A DNA stretch of 64,000 nucleotides. It comes from Ligustrum vulgare (Eukaryota > Streptophyta > Magnoliopsida > Lamiales > Oleaceae). Every line of letters starts with the position of its first letter. The first letter of the stretch is position 1. Location of the stretch: NCBI GenBank assembly GCA_963555705.1, contig OY743174.1, positions 63,262,234-63,326,233 of the forward strand, given 5' to 3'. The notes beneath the pieces were generated by a model. It searched no databases. It was given only the letters and a program-made list of their open reading frames with translations, and was not told where the DNA came from. Position numbers and translations under genes: made by a program. Positions 36,865 through 48,800 of the stretch are shown one piece after another.

Positions 36865-37151
36865 CAAGGATAGACAGATTCTTATCCCAATGCTCCGAGC
36901 CTTTTTTTCAAGGTCGTTAAACTTATGTTTTAAAGTTTTAAGTCTTTTTCAAGGTGAATAAACTAATGTTCCAAAGCTCTTTACCTTTTTCAAGGTTATC
37001 ACACTTACGTTTCAAAGCTGTTTACCTTTTTCAAGGCCACCGAACTTATGTTTCAAAGCTCTTTACCTTTTTCAAGGCCACCGAACTTATGTTTCAAAGT
37101 TTTACGCCTTTTTCAAGGGTACCAAACTTATATTTCAAAGTTCTTGCAGTT
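36865..37151 (-). repeat. 41-bp minisatellite in the element C leader
   Basis: Six copies of a unit starting 'caagg' begin at 36909, 36950, 36991, 37032, 37073 and 37114, an exact 41-bp period, with a degenerate seventh at 36865. The unit is 'caaggccaccgaacttatgt' followed by 21 more bases ending in a T run. The array lies between the primer site and the gag start, i.e. in the 5' untranslated leader of the retrotransposon RNA. Confidence 0.95.
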
Positions 37152-37245
37152 CTCCGATCTTTTGCAAGAGGTTACTCGCCCTTTTCCAGGACTTCCTTTC
37201 TATGTGTGGCTTTTCATCATGTGTTTTCATGGTTAGCAGTATGAC

Positions 37246-37263
37246 TTCCCACAGACAGCGCCA
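37246..37263 (-). other. Primer-binding site of gypsy element C
   Basis: On the minus strand TGGCGCTGTCTGTGGGAA begins three bases inside the 5' LTR boundary. The TGGCGC start is common in plant Ty3/gypsy primer sites. The matching tRNA was not determined. Confidence 0.7.
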
Positions 37264-37266
37264 AAA

Positions 37267-37939
37267 TGTTGACCACAAGGTTAAGCTGGACCTTGGATCA
37301 ACAATTCTCAGCTCCTCCCTCTTGAACACGTGGATCTCCTGCGCACTGTGACAAACAATCAGTTTGCAAAGGGGGCCGAGGTGGCTCCCGTTTGCACTCC
37401 GATGCCAAAGTCAGTACTCGTTTTGGGCGAATATATATGTTGGGTGCGGGGGAAGTAAATGTGTAAAAGAGAGAAAATGGAGTGAGAGAAATATATCTTG
37501 TTTAGAGTGAGAAAATACTAACCCCTTTCTTGGAGGTAATCATGCTCCATTTATAGAGGAACCTGTTGTCTCGGATCATGACACGTGACATACTTTACAC
37601 TTGTCTTGACCCTAACTCTTGGAGGTGACAACATTGCTTTTTGATCGTAATCATTGCTACATTTCGTAGGGGGTGGACGTCTGTCACATCTTGGTAAAGG
37701 CAGTGTCACATCCCTGATTTCATCTCTCTTCTGGTCACTGCCGTAAAGCACCCTTGCTGAGTATAAAGTACATCGACCAGGCGTAAATCAGTTCGGCTAA
37801 CAAGGTTCACTTGGCACACCACCTCGGAATCGGACCCAATGTGATATTTCAGACCTTAGCTATGGGTCACGGTCTGTTGGGCCTTAGTTGAGCCCTTACT
37901 AGTGGATCACTGTACCTCTTTTTGGACTTGGATTCAACA
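37267..37939 (-). repeat. 5' LTR of gypsy element C
   Basis: The 673-bp repeat pairs with 27693-28375. A TATA-like box on the minus strand (complement of atttata, 37549-37555) would drive gag-pol transcription. The gtctc target duplication follows at 37940-37944. Confidence 0.93.
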
Positions 37940-37944
37940 GTCTC

Positions 37945-39600
37945 GACTCTCTCAATAACCCTCATAGCACTACCATTAAGATCAGCATCATTTCTCTCCA
38001 CCCAAAGAAACCAAGAAAATGAGCAAAAGCAGATATGTAAGGATGGTACCTGGGCTCTTTATTTTGCAAATTTCAATGCTGGAATTGAGCTTTGGATTTT
38101 TAATTTTCTTGTCTTCAATCTGATGTTGCAGATTGTCCCATGAACTTGGTTTTTTTTTTTTTTTTCCACCATAATTTCCAACCAAAATCTATGTTAAGGC
38201 TCTTCACAAATGAGAAGAAGAATTCTTTCTGAATTGTCTTATGTCCTTTTAATTATCTGTCTAATTTGCTTTAGTTTTATAATAATAGCAGGCTTAGCTC
38301 GATTTTGAGATCGAAATTAATTTCAATTTACGATGTGTTTCTCTCAATTTAAATTTAGTTTCAAATATTACAACCAAATATATGCATTTATTTTACTTCG
38401 AGAAATAGTGTGGGTAGTGTGTATTATTTATATAAAATAAAGAGTAAACTTAGCAAGTGTTCGACAACTCTTGATTATTTTCAAAATCACTTTTTAACCA
38501 CATATATTTTTACTTTTCAATTTTTGACCACACATTTTACATAAAAAATATAAATAACACCAATAATGAGGTATTATAATAGTTGCTGAACACACACTTA
38601 AATACTTAGGTCTTGTTAGATACACATAAATATATAATTATTTGTTCGTCCAATTTGACCAATCATTTAAGGGTCCTTGGTTAAAAACACGAGTACAGGT
38701 CTTAGATGGTAAGTAAACATAAATACATATTTATCTACTTATCCAACTCGATCAAACATAAATTCAGGTCTTAGCTAGTGAGAAACATAAATATGGTTCT
38801 TAATTGGTGAATAAATATAAATACATTAATCATTTAAGGGTCTTAAATGATGAATAAACATACTACTCATCCAACTTGGTGAGTCTTCACTACGATTTTC
38901 CTCGACAATTAAAACTTACAATCTATTTGGCATTTTTGTTTATTTTTTTATTATAATTATTTCAATTTTTAATACAATTTTTTAATTACACATCTTTTCT
39001 CTCTTTAATTTTTAACCATTTATTTACCTCGAGATTTGAAAAGGCAAATGTTTATATTTAAAATTTTAGCCGTCGAACGGTCACTTATTTCTCATTATTT
39101 TATCTTTTCGATAATTACCTATTATTGGATTTGTTCTCCTGCCAGATGTCTGGCAGGAGAAGGTGCCAGATGTCTGGCAGAAGAACAATTTTATACCTAT
39201 TATTATGTCACATAGATAAAATTGGAATTAAAAGAATCCACTAAAAATAAATTATCTTTGTGGGTTCCACTTCAACTATTAATTATTGATAGTTATAATA
39301 TTCACTGAAATCACTGGGGCAGGTCAAGATTCCAAGAACTTGAAACGACACATATATGGTAAAACTTAAAAGTAAAGAAATCATTATTCTTTTAGTTTTG
39401 GTAATATTTACTATATTTACGTAAATTATTCAAATTCTTTCCTTTATGTTCGCATGTAACAGCAGTCTCTCTCTCTCTCTCCCCACGTACAAGGAGGAGG
39501 CTCTCTAAAGGACTCTTTCTCCGTACAAACACCTTCTTTTTTTTTGGCGATTAGACAAACTGAGAATTAATGTTTCTGTGCATAAGTTGAAGCAAGTTCT
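37945..39600. other. Intergenic DNA and distal promoter of the intact CLSY gene
   Basis: No coding region was found. Notable items are repeated 'ggtcttagatggtaagtaaaca'-like variants (38695-38880), an inverted repeat at 39131-39188 (listed separately), and a short CT run at 39471-39481 that fits a pyrimidine patch near a plant transcription start. Confidence 0.5.
39131..39188. promoter_or_regulatory. Inverted repeat built on a 'ccagatgtctgg' palindrome
   Basis: Two copies of gccagatgtctggca, itself palindromic, are arranged so that the whole 58 bp also forms a 25-bp-armed inverted repeat with outer ends ttgttct / aagaacaa. The left half alone is a perfect 13-bp-armed palindrome (39134-39161). 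It lies about 700 bp upstream of the CLSY ATG and is bracketed by 'acctattatt' on both sides. It could be a tiny MITE or a protein-binding site. Confidence 0.6.
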
Positions 39601-39623
39601 GGATTAATCTTCTCAATCTTTTT

Positions 39624-39848
39624 GTAAGCAAAAACTGCTCTTTTTTACGTATTTGTCTGTGTGTATGTATACATATGTTTCTTGTATGTGCGGTAAAACC
39701 TTCTCCTTCCAACTTCAGGATTGGGTATGTGAGTATTGCATCAGCATGTGTGTGTATGTCTGTATGTAAATATAAATATATGTCTATTTAATGTTTATGC
39801 TCGTGATTTTATTGATATAGCCAAGCCATTTATATATTTATTACGTAG
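39624..39848 (+). other. Predicted 5' UTR intron of the intact CLSY gene
   Basis: A strong donor (TTT|GTAAGC, GT at 39624) and an acceptor (TTACGTAG|GAAGG, AG at 39847-39848) lie just upstream of the ATG at 39866, with an AT-rich, T-rich interior. The prediction is from splice-site sequence only. Confidence 0.5.
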
Positions 39849-39865
39849 GAAGGAAAGAGAGAGAG

Positions 39866-42800
39866 ATGCATGTTGGTAATACTTCTTTGAGTTCTGTAGC
39901 CAGTCGAACCAGAGGTCAATTGGATAAGTTTTATAGAAACTGGCACAATGAGACGAAGAAGAAAAGGGCTCAAGAAACTGTTAGTAATGGTGAAGGGGTG
40001 ACCATTAGAGAGAATACAGGTGGTGTGGGTGATAATGAGGATGCCTACTCTGTGAATCCCAAGAATGAGACTTGTGGGACAGGAGAGAGAGTTTATGCAG
40101 GTTCCAGTTCGGAGAATTTGGGGAAAAGAACTAAAAGAAGGGGAAAGAGAAATTTGGATAAAAGGGGTAAGAATGATGGTGTTGATGATAAGCCTATTGT
40201 TAGAGAAAAGGTTGTATCAAATGTCTCTTGTTTGAAATCCAGGTCCAAGTCGATTCCATATGAAGGGAGTGTTGCTTGTAAGAAACGGGGGTTCCATAAA
40301 GTTGATGACATTGTTTTAAGGTTGGTTGATAATGGGAGAAATAGCGGTGTACGAGGTAGAGGAAGACCCCGAGTTGAACCTTTGAACAAGGGCAAGAATA
40401 TGTCTCCGGATGATTTAGTTAATGTAGGGAAATCAGCGGTGTTTGATGATTCAGAGGATTCAGAGAAGTCAATGAATTCAAAAGGATCATATGATTCTGA
40501 TGATTCCATGTCAGAATCAAAATACAGCAGTGTAAAGGATGATGAGGACTATAATATTGTGTATTTATCGAGCTCTAGCGATGACTCTCCTGACACTGTG
40601 AAATTGAGCAAGGAAGAGAATGATGAGTACATATTGGGTAGTTCAAAGAAGAGAAAATTTTCTGGCTTACAAACCTCAGTCAATTGCAAGAGTAAGTGTG
40701 ATAAAGAGCAAAATAGTATTGCAAAACGTTTACGACCTCGTTGGGTTTCTAAGTCGTCAAAGGAAAAGCTTAAACTTAGAAAGTTTAGTCGGCCACTTCC
40801 TGTCTCTGAGAGTGAGGAATCAAACTCTTCACTGCATGTAGAGTCTAAATCATCAATGAAGAAGGATAGCTGCAGTACTGAGGGTGAGGAATCAAGCTCT
40901 TCACTGGATGTGGGGTCTAAATCATCAGAGAAGAATGATAGCTGCAATACTAAAAGTTTGCTAAGAAATGGTCGGAAAGGGACTACGAAGGTGGGGAAAT
41001 TTGGTAAGAAAAAGACTAGTGCAGCAAAAAATGCTGAATCAATTAAGACATTGGTTGATTTCATAGAGAAAGATGCAAATGAAGCCATAGAAAATTTAGC
41101 TTCTTTTGATTATAATCTGAAATCCTTGCCACTGAAGTTCAGATTCAAGGATGAAGAGCCCTTTCCTCAGGTAAAATCAGAACAGGAGAAAGAAATTGAT
41201 TCTCTTTTCTGTGATTTGAATATGGGGCTCAGGGAAAGTGAACCTGTCTGCACGAATCCTTTCGAGGTAAATTCAGCTTTTTCTTAATTTGATGATTTTA
41301 GGTGACTTAATTATGTCTCATTATTTTTTATTTAAATCATAATACTTCTAGTATTACTAAATATGTCTTTTTGTGTGTGTGTTTCTTTCTGAATTTATTC
41401 TGTGGTGGTAATCAGAATTTTATTATCACCGTAGTGTATATATTTCTATGTAAAAATGAACTGCTACTTTGGAAGGTATTATAAATGTAATCAGCTATTT
41501 CGTCCATTCTGCAGATATTGAAAAGGATATAGATCATCTTTGGTAATTATTTGTTTCTTGATCTCTGTGGTGAATTATTGTCCCAGTTTTTCTCTTTTAG
41601 ATGTTAAAGTTATTTTGCTGAATAAAAACTAAAACCTTGTCTTGGTACATTAGCTTTCTGTGAAGTACTGCATGTGTAAGCAAATTTCTTCCTTATTTAC
41701 TCTGTCTTCCCAGCCTAATTAACATCCTGTAGGACGTCCTCAGTGAAGTTGGAACATTCAATTTCCTAACACCAAGGATGGAATTCGTTTCATTCTTAGG
41801 CAAACCAAATGCATATTATTTCAAAACATATGAGCAACTGAAAATTTTAAACGGCCAATCCTTAATTTCTTGCCAAATTATAGAGTTGATGATTTCAGTG
41901 TTGAAATATTCGTTTGAGTTTCCAAATCAGCTTTGTCTGTCTTTGATCTACCAAAATAAGGTGTATGTTTTCTACCAAAATGAGGTGTTGAAAAATGGGG
42001 CTAAAATGTGGCCTAATTTTGTTGAAATTGGAAGACAAAAGCTAGTCAAAAGGAGCCAACTTTTGACAAAAGACATGGAGCTAAAATGTGGCCTAATTTT
42101 GTTGAAAATTTGTCATGCATGCTTGTGAATTTTGCCTATAAATAGAAGGCTAAAATTCACTTGTAATACACCACCACAACAAAGAGTGATCTTGTGTAGA
42201 GAGCAACACAAGAGAGGCATTTCACAAAATAGGGAGAAAAGTGAGTTGGAGAGAATAGCCTTTGCATAGGCAGATAAAAATACAGTGTAGTATTTTTGTA
42301 CTCCTCATTTTTCGAGTTAGTGAAATATATTGGTGTGGGTCCGTGGACGTAGGCAAATTGCTGAACCACGTAAATCTTTGTGTTTCGTATTTGCATTTTA
42401 TTTTTGCGTATTTATATTTTCTCAGTCCAATTTATTTGCGTCACATCGGTCCTGGGCGGGATTAGTTGCGTCCTAATTCCCAACAATTGGTATCAGAGCT
42501 TTGGCTCATTAAAATCTTTTGAAATTCTTAGTATGCTCTGTGGTTGCAGCTTTGACTGATCTTCCACATCAGAAAAGATTTCTTTAGACTGTTTTGTGAT
42601 CGAGTGGGAGCAATGTCGACAGATGAGAAAATATCCAAATTTGACAAATTTGATGGTTCAAATTTTGGATTTTGGAAAATGCAAATGGAGGATTATCTGT
42701 ACCAGAAGGATCTATACAAGCCACTAAAAGAAAAGCCAGAAGATATAAGCCAGGGGGATTGGGAGTTGCTTGATCGAAAAGCACTCGGCACAATCAGGCT

Positions 42801-45800
42801 GACGTTGTCAAAATCAGTGGCCTTCAACATAAAAAATGAGAAGACGACAGAGTCTCTCATGGCAGCCCTTTCTAGCATGTACGAACAGCCATCTGCAGCA
42901 AATAAAGTCCACTTAATTAAAAAGCTGTTCAATATGAAGATGGCCGAAGGCGGAAGATTTGGGGAGCACCTAAATGAATTCAATGAAGTGACGGACCAGC
43001 TAAACACAGTCGAAATCACTTTTAGTGATGAAGTTCGAGCTCTGTTAATTCTTGGGCAGTTGCCAGACAGCTGGAATGGTACAGTCACAGCAATTAGTGG
43101 CTCTGCCGGAAAGTCAAAATTGAAGTTCGATGATGTCGTAAGCATGATCTTAACGGAGGAGATCAGACGACAATCAGAAGGTGCCTCAACTTCAGGATCG
43201 GCGTTGAACGTGGAAAGCAGAGGCAGAAGTTCCAACAGAGGAAATGGGCGGGGCAACGGCAAATTCAGAAGTGGCAGATCGAGGTCCAGAAATCCAAACA
43301 ATTCCAACAAAACTAAGGTTGTGGAATGTTGGAAGTGTGGGAAGACCGGTCATTACAAAAATCAGTGCACAGCACCTCCAAAAGAAAAGGAGGACAGGAC
43401 AGAAGTCAATGTTGTGGAAGAGGAAGCGGACGATGCTTTGATATGCTCTTTGGAGAGAAAAACGGAATACTGGGTGATTGATTCCGGAGCATCTTTTCAT
43501 GCTACCTCAAACAAGGAGTTTTTTGTAAACTATACGCGGGGTGATTTTGGTAGAGTCTATCTCGGTAATGATCAACCGTGTGACGTGGTCGGAAAGGGTG
43601 ATGTACAGATCAAGATCAATGGATCTGTGTGGAAGCTGAAGGACGTGAGACATATTCCAGAATTGAGGAAGAACTTGATCTCCGTCAAGCAATTGTCGGG
43701 AGAAGGACATGTCACCACCTTCTCTGGTGATAACTGGAAGATCACCAAGGGCGCCATGATTATCGCTCGAGGCAAGGATACTGGCACCCTCTACACAACG
43801 GCGGATGCTTGTGTGACAATTGCAGTTGCTGAAAGCAAGGAGGGCCCAAACTTGTGGCACCAGAGACTTGGGCATATGAGTCAGAAGGGACTCAAGTATA
43901 TGCATGCAAAGGGGAAACTACCAGAGCTTCAGTCTACTGATATAGACTTATGCGAGAGTTGCATCTTTGGGAAGCAAACCAGGGTGAGTTTCAACACTAG
44001 TGGTAGAACTCGGAAGCGAGAGAAGCTTGAGTTAGTCCACACAGACGTTTGGGGACCAACCGCAGTTTCATCTATTGGCGGAAAGTCATACTTTGTGACT
44101 TTCATTGATGACCACTCGAGAAAAGTGTGGGTTTATTTCTTGAGACACAAGTCCGAAGTATTCGATGTGTTCAAGAAATGGAAAGCCATGGTGGAAAATG
44201 AAACAGGATTGCGAGTAAAGAAGCTGAGGTCCGACAACGGAGGAGAATATACGGATATGGCGTTCAAGAAGTTCTGTTACCAGAATGGCATCAAAATGGA
44301 GAGGACGTTGCCAGGGACTCCACAGCAAAATGGAGTTGCAGAACGTATGAACCGGACATTAACGGAGAGAGCCAGAAGCATGAGGTTACATGCAGGCTTG
44401 CCCAAACAGTTTTGGGCAGAAGCAGTCAACACAGCGGTGTACTTGATCAATCGAGGACCCTCGGTACCGTTGGAGTACAGGATACCGGAGGAAGTATGGA
44501 GCAGAAAAGAAATAAAACTTTCCCACTTGAAAGTTTTTGGATGTGTCGCATATGCACATATTAGTGACCAGGCAAGGGGCAAGTTAGACCCCAAATCACT
44601 AAAGTGCACATTCATTGGATATGGAGGAGATGAGTTTGGCTACCGCTTATGGGATGACCAGAACAGAAAGGTCATCAGAAGCAGGGATGTCATATTCAAC
44701 GAGAAGGTTATGTACAAGGACAGAAATGCAGTGCAGTCCGATGACACAGTACATGATTATCCAACATATGTTGAGTTGGATGCTCCAGAAAGTAGTACGT
44801 CGCAGCAGACAGAGGAGGATCTGCAGTTACAGGAGCCTGGTCTAGAGACTGATGCATCACAGTCTCCAGTCCCTGTTCTTAGAAGGTCAACCAGACCTCA
44901 TGTTCCAAATAGAAAGTACATGAGCTACATGTTACTTACTGATGCAGGTGAACCTGAATGCTATCATGAGGCATGTCAGGTCGGTGATTCTGGCAAGTGG
45001 GAGCTTGCAATGAAAGATGAGATAAAGTCTCTCATCTCTAACCAGACGTGGGAACTAGCCGAGTTACCTACAGGAAAGAGAGCTCTACACAATAAGTGGG
45101 TGTACAGAATCAAGGAGGAACATGATGGATCAAAGAGATACAAGGCGAGGTTGGTGGTCAAAGGTTTCCAGCAGAAAGAAGGAATTGACTACACGGAAAT
45201 ATTTTCGCCAGTTGTGAAGCTGACAACAATCAGATCAGTCTTGAGTATTGTTGCAGCAGAGGGTTTGCACTTGGAGCAGTTAGATGTAAAAACTGCTTTC
45301 CTCCATGGTGACCTTGAGGAGGAAATATATATGCAGCAGCCAGAAGGCTTCTCAGTCAAAGGAAAGGAGAAGCTCATTTGCAAATTGAAGAAGAGCCTGT
45401 ATGGCTTAAAGCAAGCCCCGAGACAGTGGTACAAGAAGTTCGACGGATTTATGCAGAAAAATGGCTACTTCAAATGTAATGCTGACCATTGTTGCTACTT
45501 CAGGAGATTCGAGTCCAGTTATATAATTTTGCTACTTTATGTCGATGATATGTTAGTAGCAGGCTCAGATATGGACGAAATCAAGAAGTTAAAGATGCAG
45601 CTGTCAGCAGAATTCGAAATGAAGGACTTGGGTGCAGCGAAGCAGATTCTCGGAATGAGGATTTTCAGAGATAAGCAGAAGGGTATCTTGCAGTTATCTC
45701 AGGCCAAGTACATTAGTCAAGTTCTGCAGAGATTTAACATGTGCAGTGCGAAGGCTGTCAGCACGCCACTAGCTAATCACTTCCGTCTATCTAGTGATCA

Positions 45801-48800
45801 GAGTCCTAAGACAGAGGACGAGATAAACTTCATGGCTAAAATACCATATGCCTCAGCCATTGGAAGTTTGATGTATGCCATGGTTTGTACCAGACCAGAT
45901 ATTGCTCATGCAGTGGGAGTTGTGAGCAGGTTTATGGCAAATCCAGGAAAGCAGCATTGGGAAGCATTAAAGTGGATATTAAGATATCTACGGGGAACTA
46001 CTGATAGATGCTTATGCTTTGGACGAGGCGAGGTGGCTCTACAAGGTTTTGTAGATGCAGATTTTGCTGGTGAGGTAGATCGCAGAAGGAGCACTACTGG
46101 TTATGTTTTCACAGTAGGTACTACTGCAGTTAGCTGGATTTCGCAGATACAGAAGATTGTTGCTCTATCCACTACAGAAGCAGAGTACGTGGCAGTAACC
46201 GAGGCTAGCAAAGAAATGATCTGGTTACAGGGTTTGTTGGCAGAATTGGGATTCAGTCAGGAGAAGAATGTTTTGCACAGTGATAGTCAGAGTGCGATAC
46301 ATCTGGCAAAGAATTCAGCATTTCATTCTAGAACCAAGCACATTGGACTCCGTTATCACTTCATCAGGTCTCTTCTAGAGGATGAAGTATTAACACTAGA
46401 GAAGATCCAGGGTAGCAAGAACCCAGCCGACATGATGACCAAGACAGTAACAAAGGAAAAATTGGAGCTGTGCTCAGCTTCAATTGGTCTTCTGAAGTGA
46501 AGACAAAGGAAATGACTCACACCATATTTCACAAGGAGTTGCAAGAAGGAGATATCTCAGGGGAAGCCACATTTGTCCCCAAGTGGGAGATTGTTGAAAA
46601 ATGGGGCTAAAATGTGGCCTAATTTTGTTGAAATTGGAAGACAAAAGCTAGTCAAAAGGAGCCAACTTTTGACAAAAGACATGGAGCTAAAATGTGGCCT
46701 AATTTTGTTGAAAATTTGTCATGCATGCTTGTGAATTTTGCCTATAAATAGAAGGCTAAAATTCACTTGTAATACACCACCACAACAAAGAGTGATCTTG
46801 TGTAGAGAGCAACACAAGAGAGGCATTTCACAAAATAGGGAGAAAAGTGAGTTGGAGAGAATAGCCTTTGCATAGGCAGATAAAAATACAGTGTAGTATT
46901 TTTGTACTCCTCATTTTTCGAGTTAGTGAAATATATTGGTGTGGGTCCGTGGACGTAGGCAAATTGCTGAACCACGTAAATCTTTGTGTTTCGTATTTGC
47001 ATTTTATTTTTGCGTATTTATATTTTCTCAGTCCAATTTATTTGCGTCACATCGGTCCTGGGCGGGATTAGTTGCGTCCTAATTCCCAACATGAGGTGTG
47101 TTTTTTCTCTCTCTTTTTCATTTTTCCGTTTATTAATAAACACGTTGATAGAGATGCAAACTTGCATGTTTGGATAATTGCTCCTCGAAATTTTATTCAG
47201 AGGTTCTCACAGTACATGAAATATTCACATGCAGTTATATATTCAGACACCCGTAAGGTCAATTTTGTAGAATTTATCTACAACACTTGTTAGTGTCTGT
47301 GAGGATTGCAAAGATCAATCTCTAGTATTGCTGTTTTAAGCAAAAACTTTTTATTATGGGTGTGATTACTTTCTGGCCTTTTTTATTCCTGGATTCTCTC
47401 TCTCGCTCTCTCTCTCTGTTCTGAATTGTCGGGGACAGATGGATAACGCAGAAATTCATTTATCACCTTAGTGCAATTTATCTAAAAGCCTAATAGGTAC
47501 TAATTTGGGCTTGCTGATCTGCAGATTGGTGATGGCGATAATGAAGAAACCATCCCCCAAGATATTCACAGCACTCCGGCAGCCTGTTGTAGTAGAGGGC
47601 AGCACTACCCTATTCTTGATGAACAGATAGGAATTAAATGCCAATATTGTTCCATTGTGCTTCTGGAAATTGAAGATGTCTTACCACCTTTTGTAAGTAA
47701 TAAACTTGGCCCTTTTAGCTTAAAAAAGGTCCCTTCTCATTATTTATATCAGTGAATCTATTTACTCAGTTCTGTGGGCTTATAGGTGCTAGTAAGAATA
47801 TTCTTAAGTAGAAGGGTTGTTAAGGGTACATGCTAAATTATTCAGTCAATTCCATTAGTACTGAGTTTGGCCCCATGAAATTGTAATGTACAATATTAGG
47901 CTTTTATGGTTGTAAAAAGTAATATTATTGTTGATTGGTCAAATCCACATATAAATGCAGTCTAGGGAGTATGTTTGAGCATAACCTGATATTTAGATTT
48001 TCACATATTGATACTATTATATTGTAGTGTTAGGTTAGCAAGTCATTCTTCTCCTCTCTTTTAACTAAGATTAAATGCAAATATAATAGCTGCTGAGGCA
48101 AACACTGCATTGAAAGGATCTCACCAGGCATCAAGAAGTATTAACAGTTTTCACTTTGTCGACTTAAATCAACTTTTTTAACTAACTTTCTGATTAAAAA
48201 TATGTTTGGATATGTTACTTTATTCTAATTTTTTTGGTAAAAAAGGAGGTTACTCTGACGGTAACGTAGGGGATAATTTCATAATTCATAAGTAACTTAA
48301 TAATTTAAAAAAAAAAATTATTTATTTGAAAACATTCTTATTTGTAAGCAAATAATTTGTGCTTCAGGAAAAACGTGCACATGGTCCTCTCCAGTTTTAC
48401 CGTCTTCTTGGGCCAGTTGTCAGCATAATATGATTTACATTATATAATTGTTTCTTGTGCAGTATATGCCACCTTCTGGGAGACCTTCTGGGAGACAGGA
48501 ATGGAAAGACTTGGGTGAATCACATAGCTGTATCTTGGATCAGTTTCAGTTTCATGATTCGGCTTGTAGAAACCCCCGTTCCTCGTTCAATCATGATGGA
48601 GACACGGTGTGGGATTTGATTCGTGACGCTAGAAGCAAACTGTATCCTCATCAGCAGGAAGGATTTGAATTTATGTGGAAATCCATAGCTGGAGACATCT
48701 TCATCAACAAACTGAGGAGGCCGCTTTCTGATGATGGTAAAGGATGCATTATTTCACATGCTCCTGGGACGGGCAAATCATTACTCACCATAGTGTTCCT

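Larger units (their letters stand above)
27693..37939 (-). mobile_element. Ty3/gypsy Tat/Ogre-type element C (10.2 kb), no recognisable integrase
   Basis: LTRs lie at 27693-28375 (3' LTR) and 37267-37939 (5' LTR), both TGTTGA...CAACA, with a perfect gtctc target duplication at 27688-27692 and 37940-37944. The element reads on the minus strand: leader with a 41-bp minisatellite, gag (36.8-35.0 kb), protease (34.9-34.0 kb), RT and two RNase H domains (34.1-32.25 kb). An extra gene follows in antisense (28.6-32.3 kb on the plus strand). A second, archaeal-type RNase H after the first is the hallmark of the Tat/Ogre lineage. No integrase was found between RNase H and the 3' LTR. LTR divergence is several percent by eye, so this is the oldest of the four best-preserved elements. 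Confidence 0.95.
41986..47091 (+). mobile_element. Tnt1-like Ty1/copia element B (5.1 kb), apparently complete
   Basis: Two 500-bp LTRs (41986-42485 and 46592-47091) read identically by eye, starting TGTTGAAAAATGG and ending CCCAACA. The target duplication tgagg is perfect (41981-41985 and 47092-47096). An initiator-Met primer site, a purine tract (AAGTGGGAGA) and an uninterrupted gag-pol are all present. It lies in sense orientation in intron 1 of the CLSY gene. The flanks rejoin into ordinary intron sequence when the element and one TSD copy are set aside. Zero visible LTR divergence makes this the youngest element in the window and a candidate active copy. Confidence 0.97.

Noticed and set aside
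36865..37151. Possible CRISPR array
   Set aside because: The 41-bp units are contiguous with no unique spacers. It is a minisatellite in a retrotransposon leader.
42604..42612. Upstream GTG as the start of element B gag
   Set aside because: Plant translation uses ATG. The ATG at 42613 is conserved in element A, while the GTG context is not.
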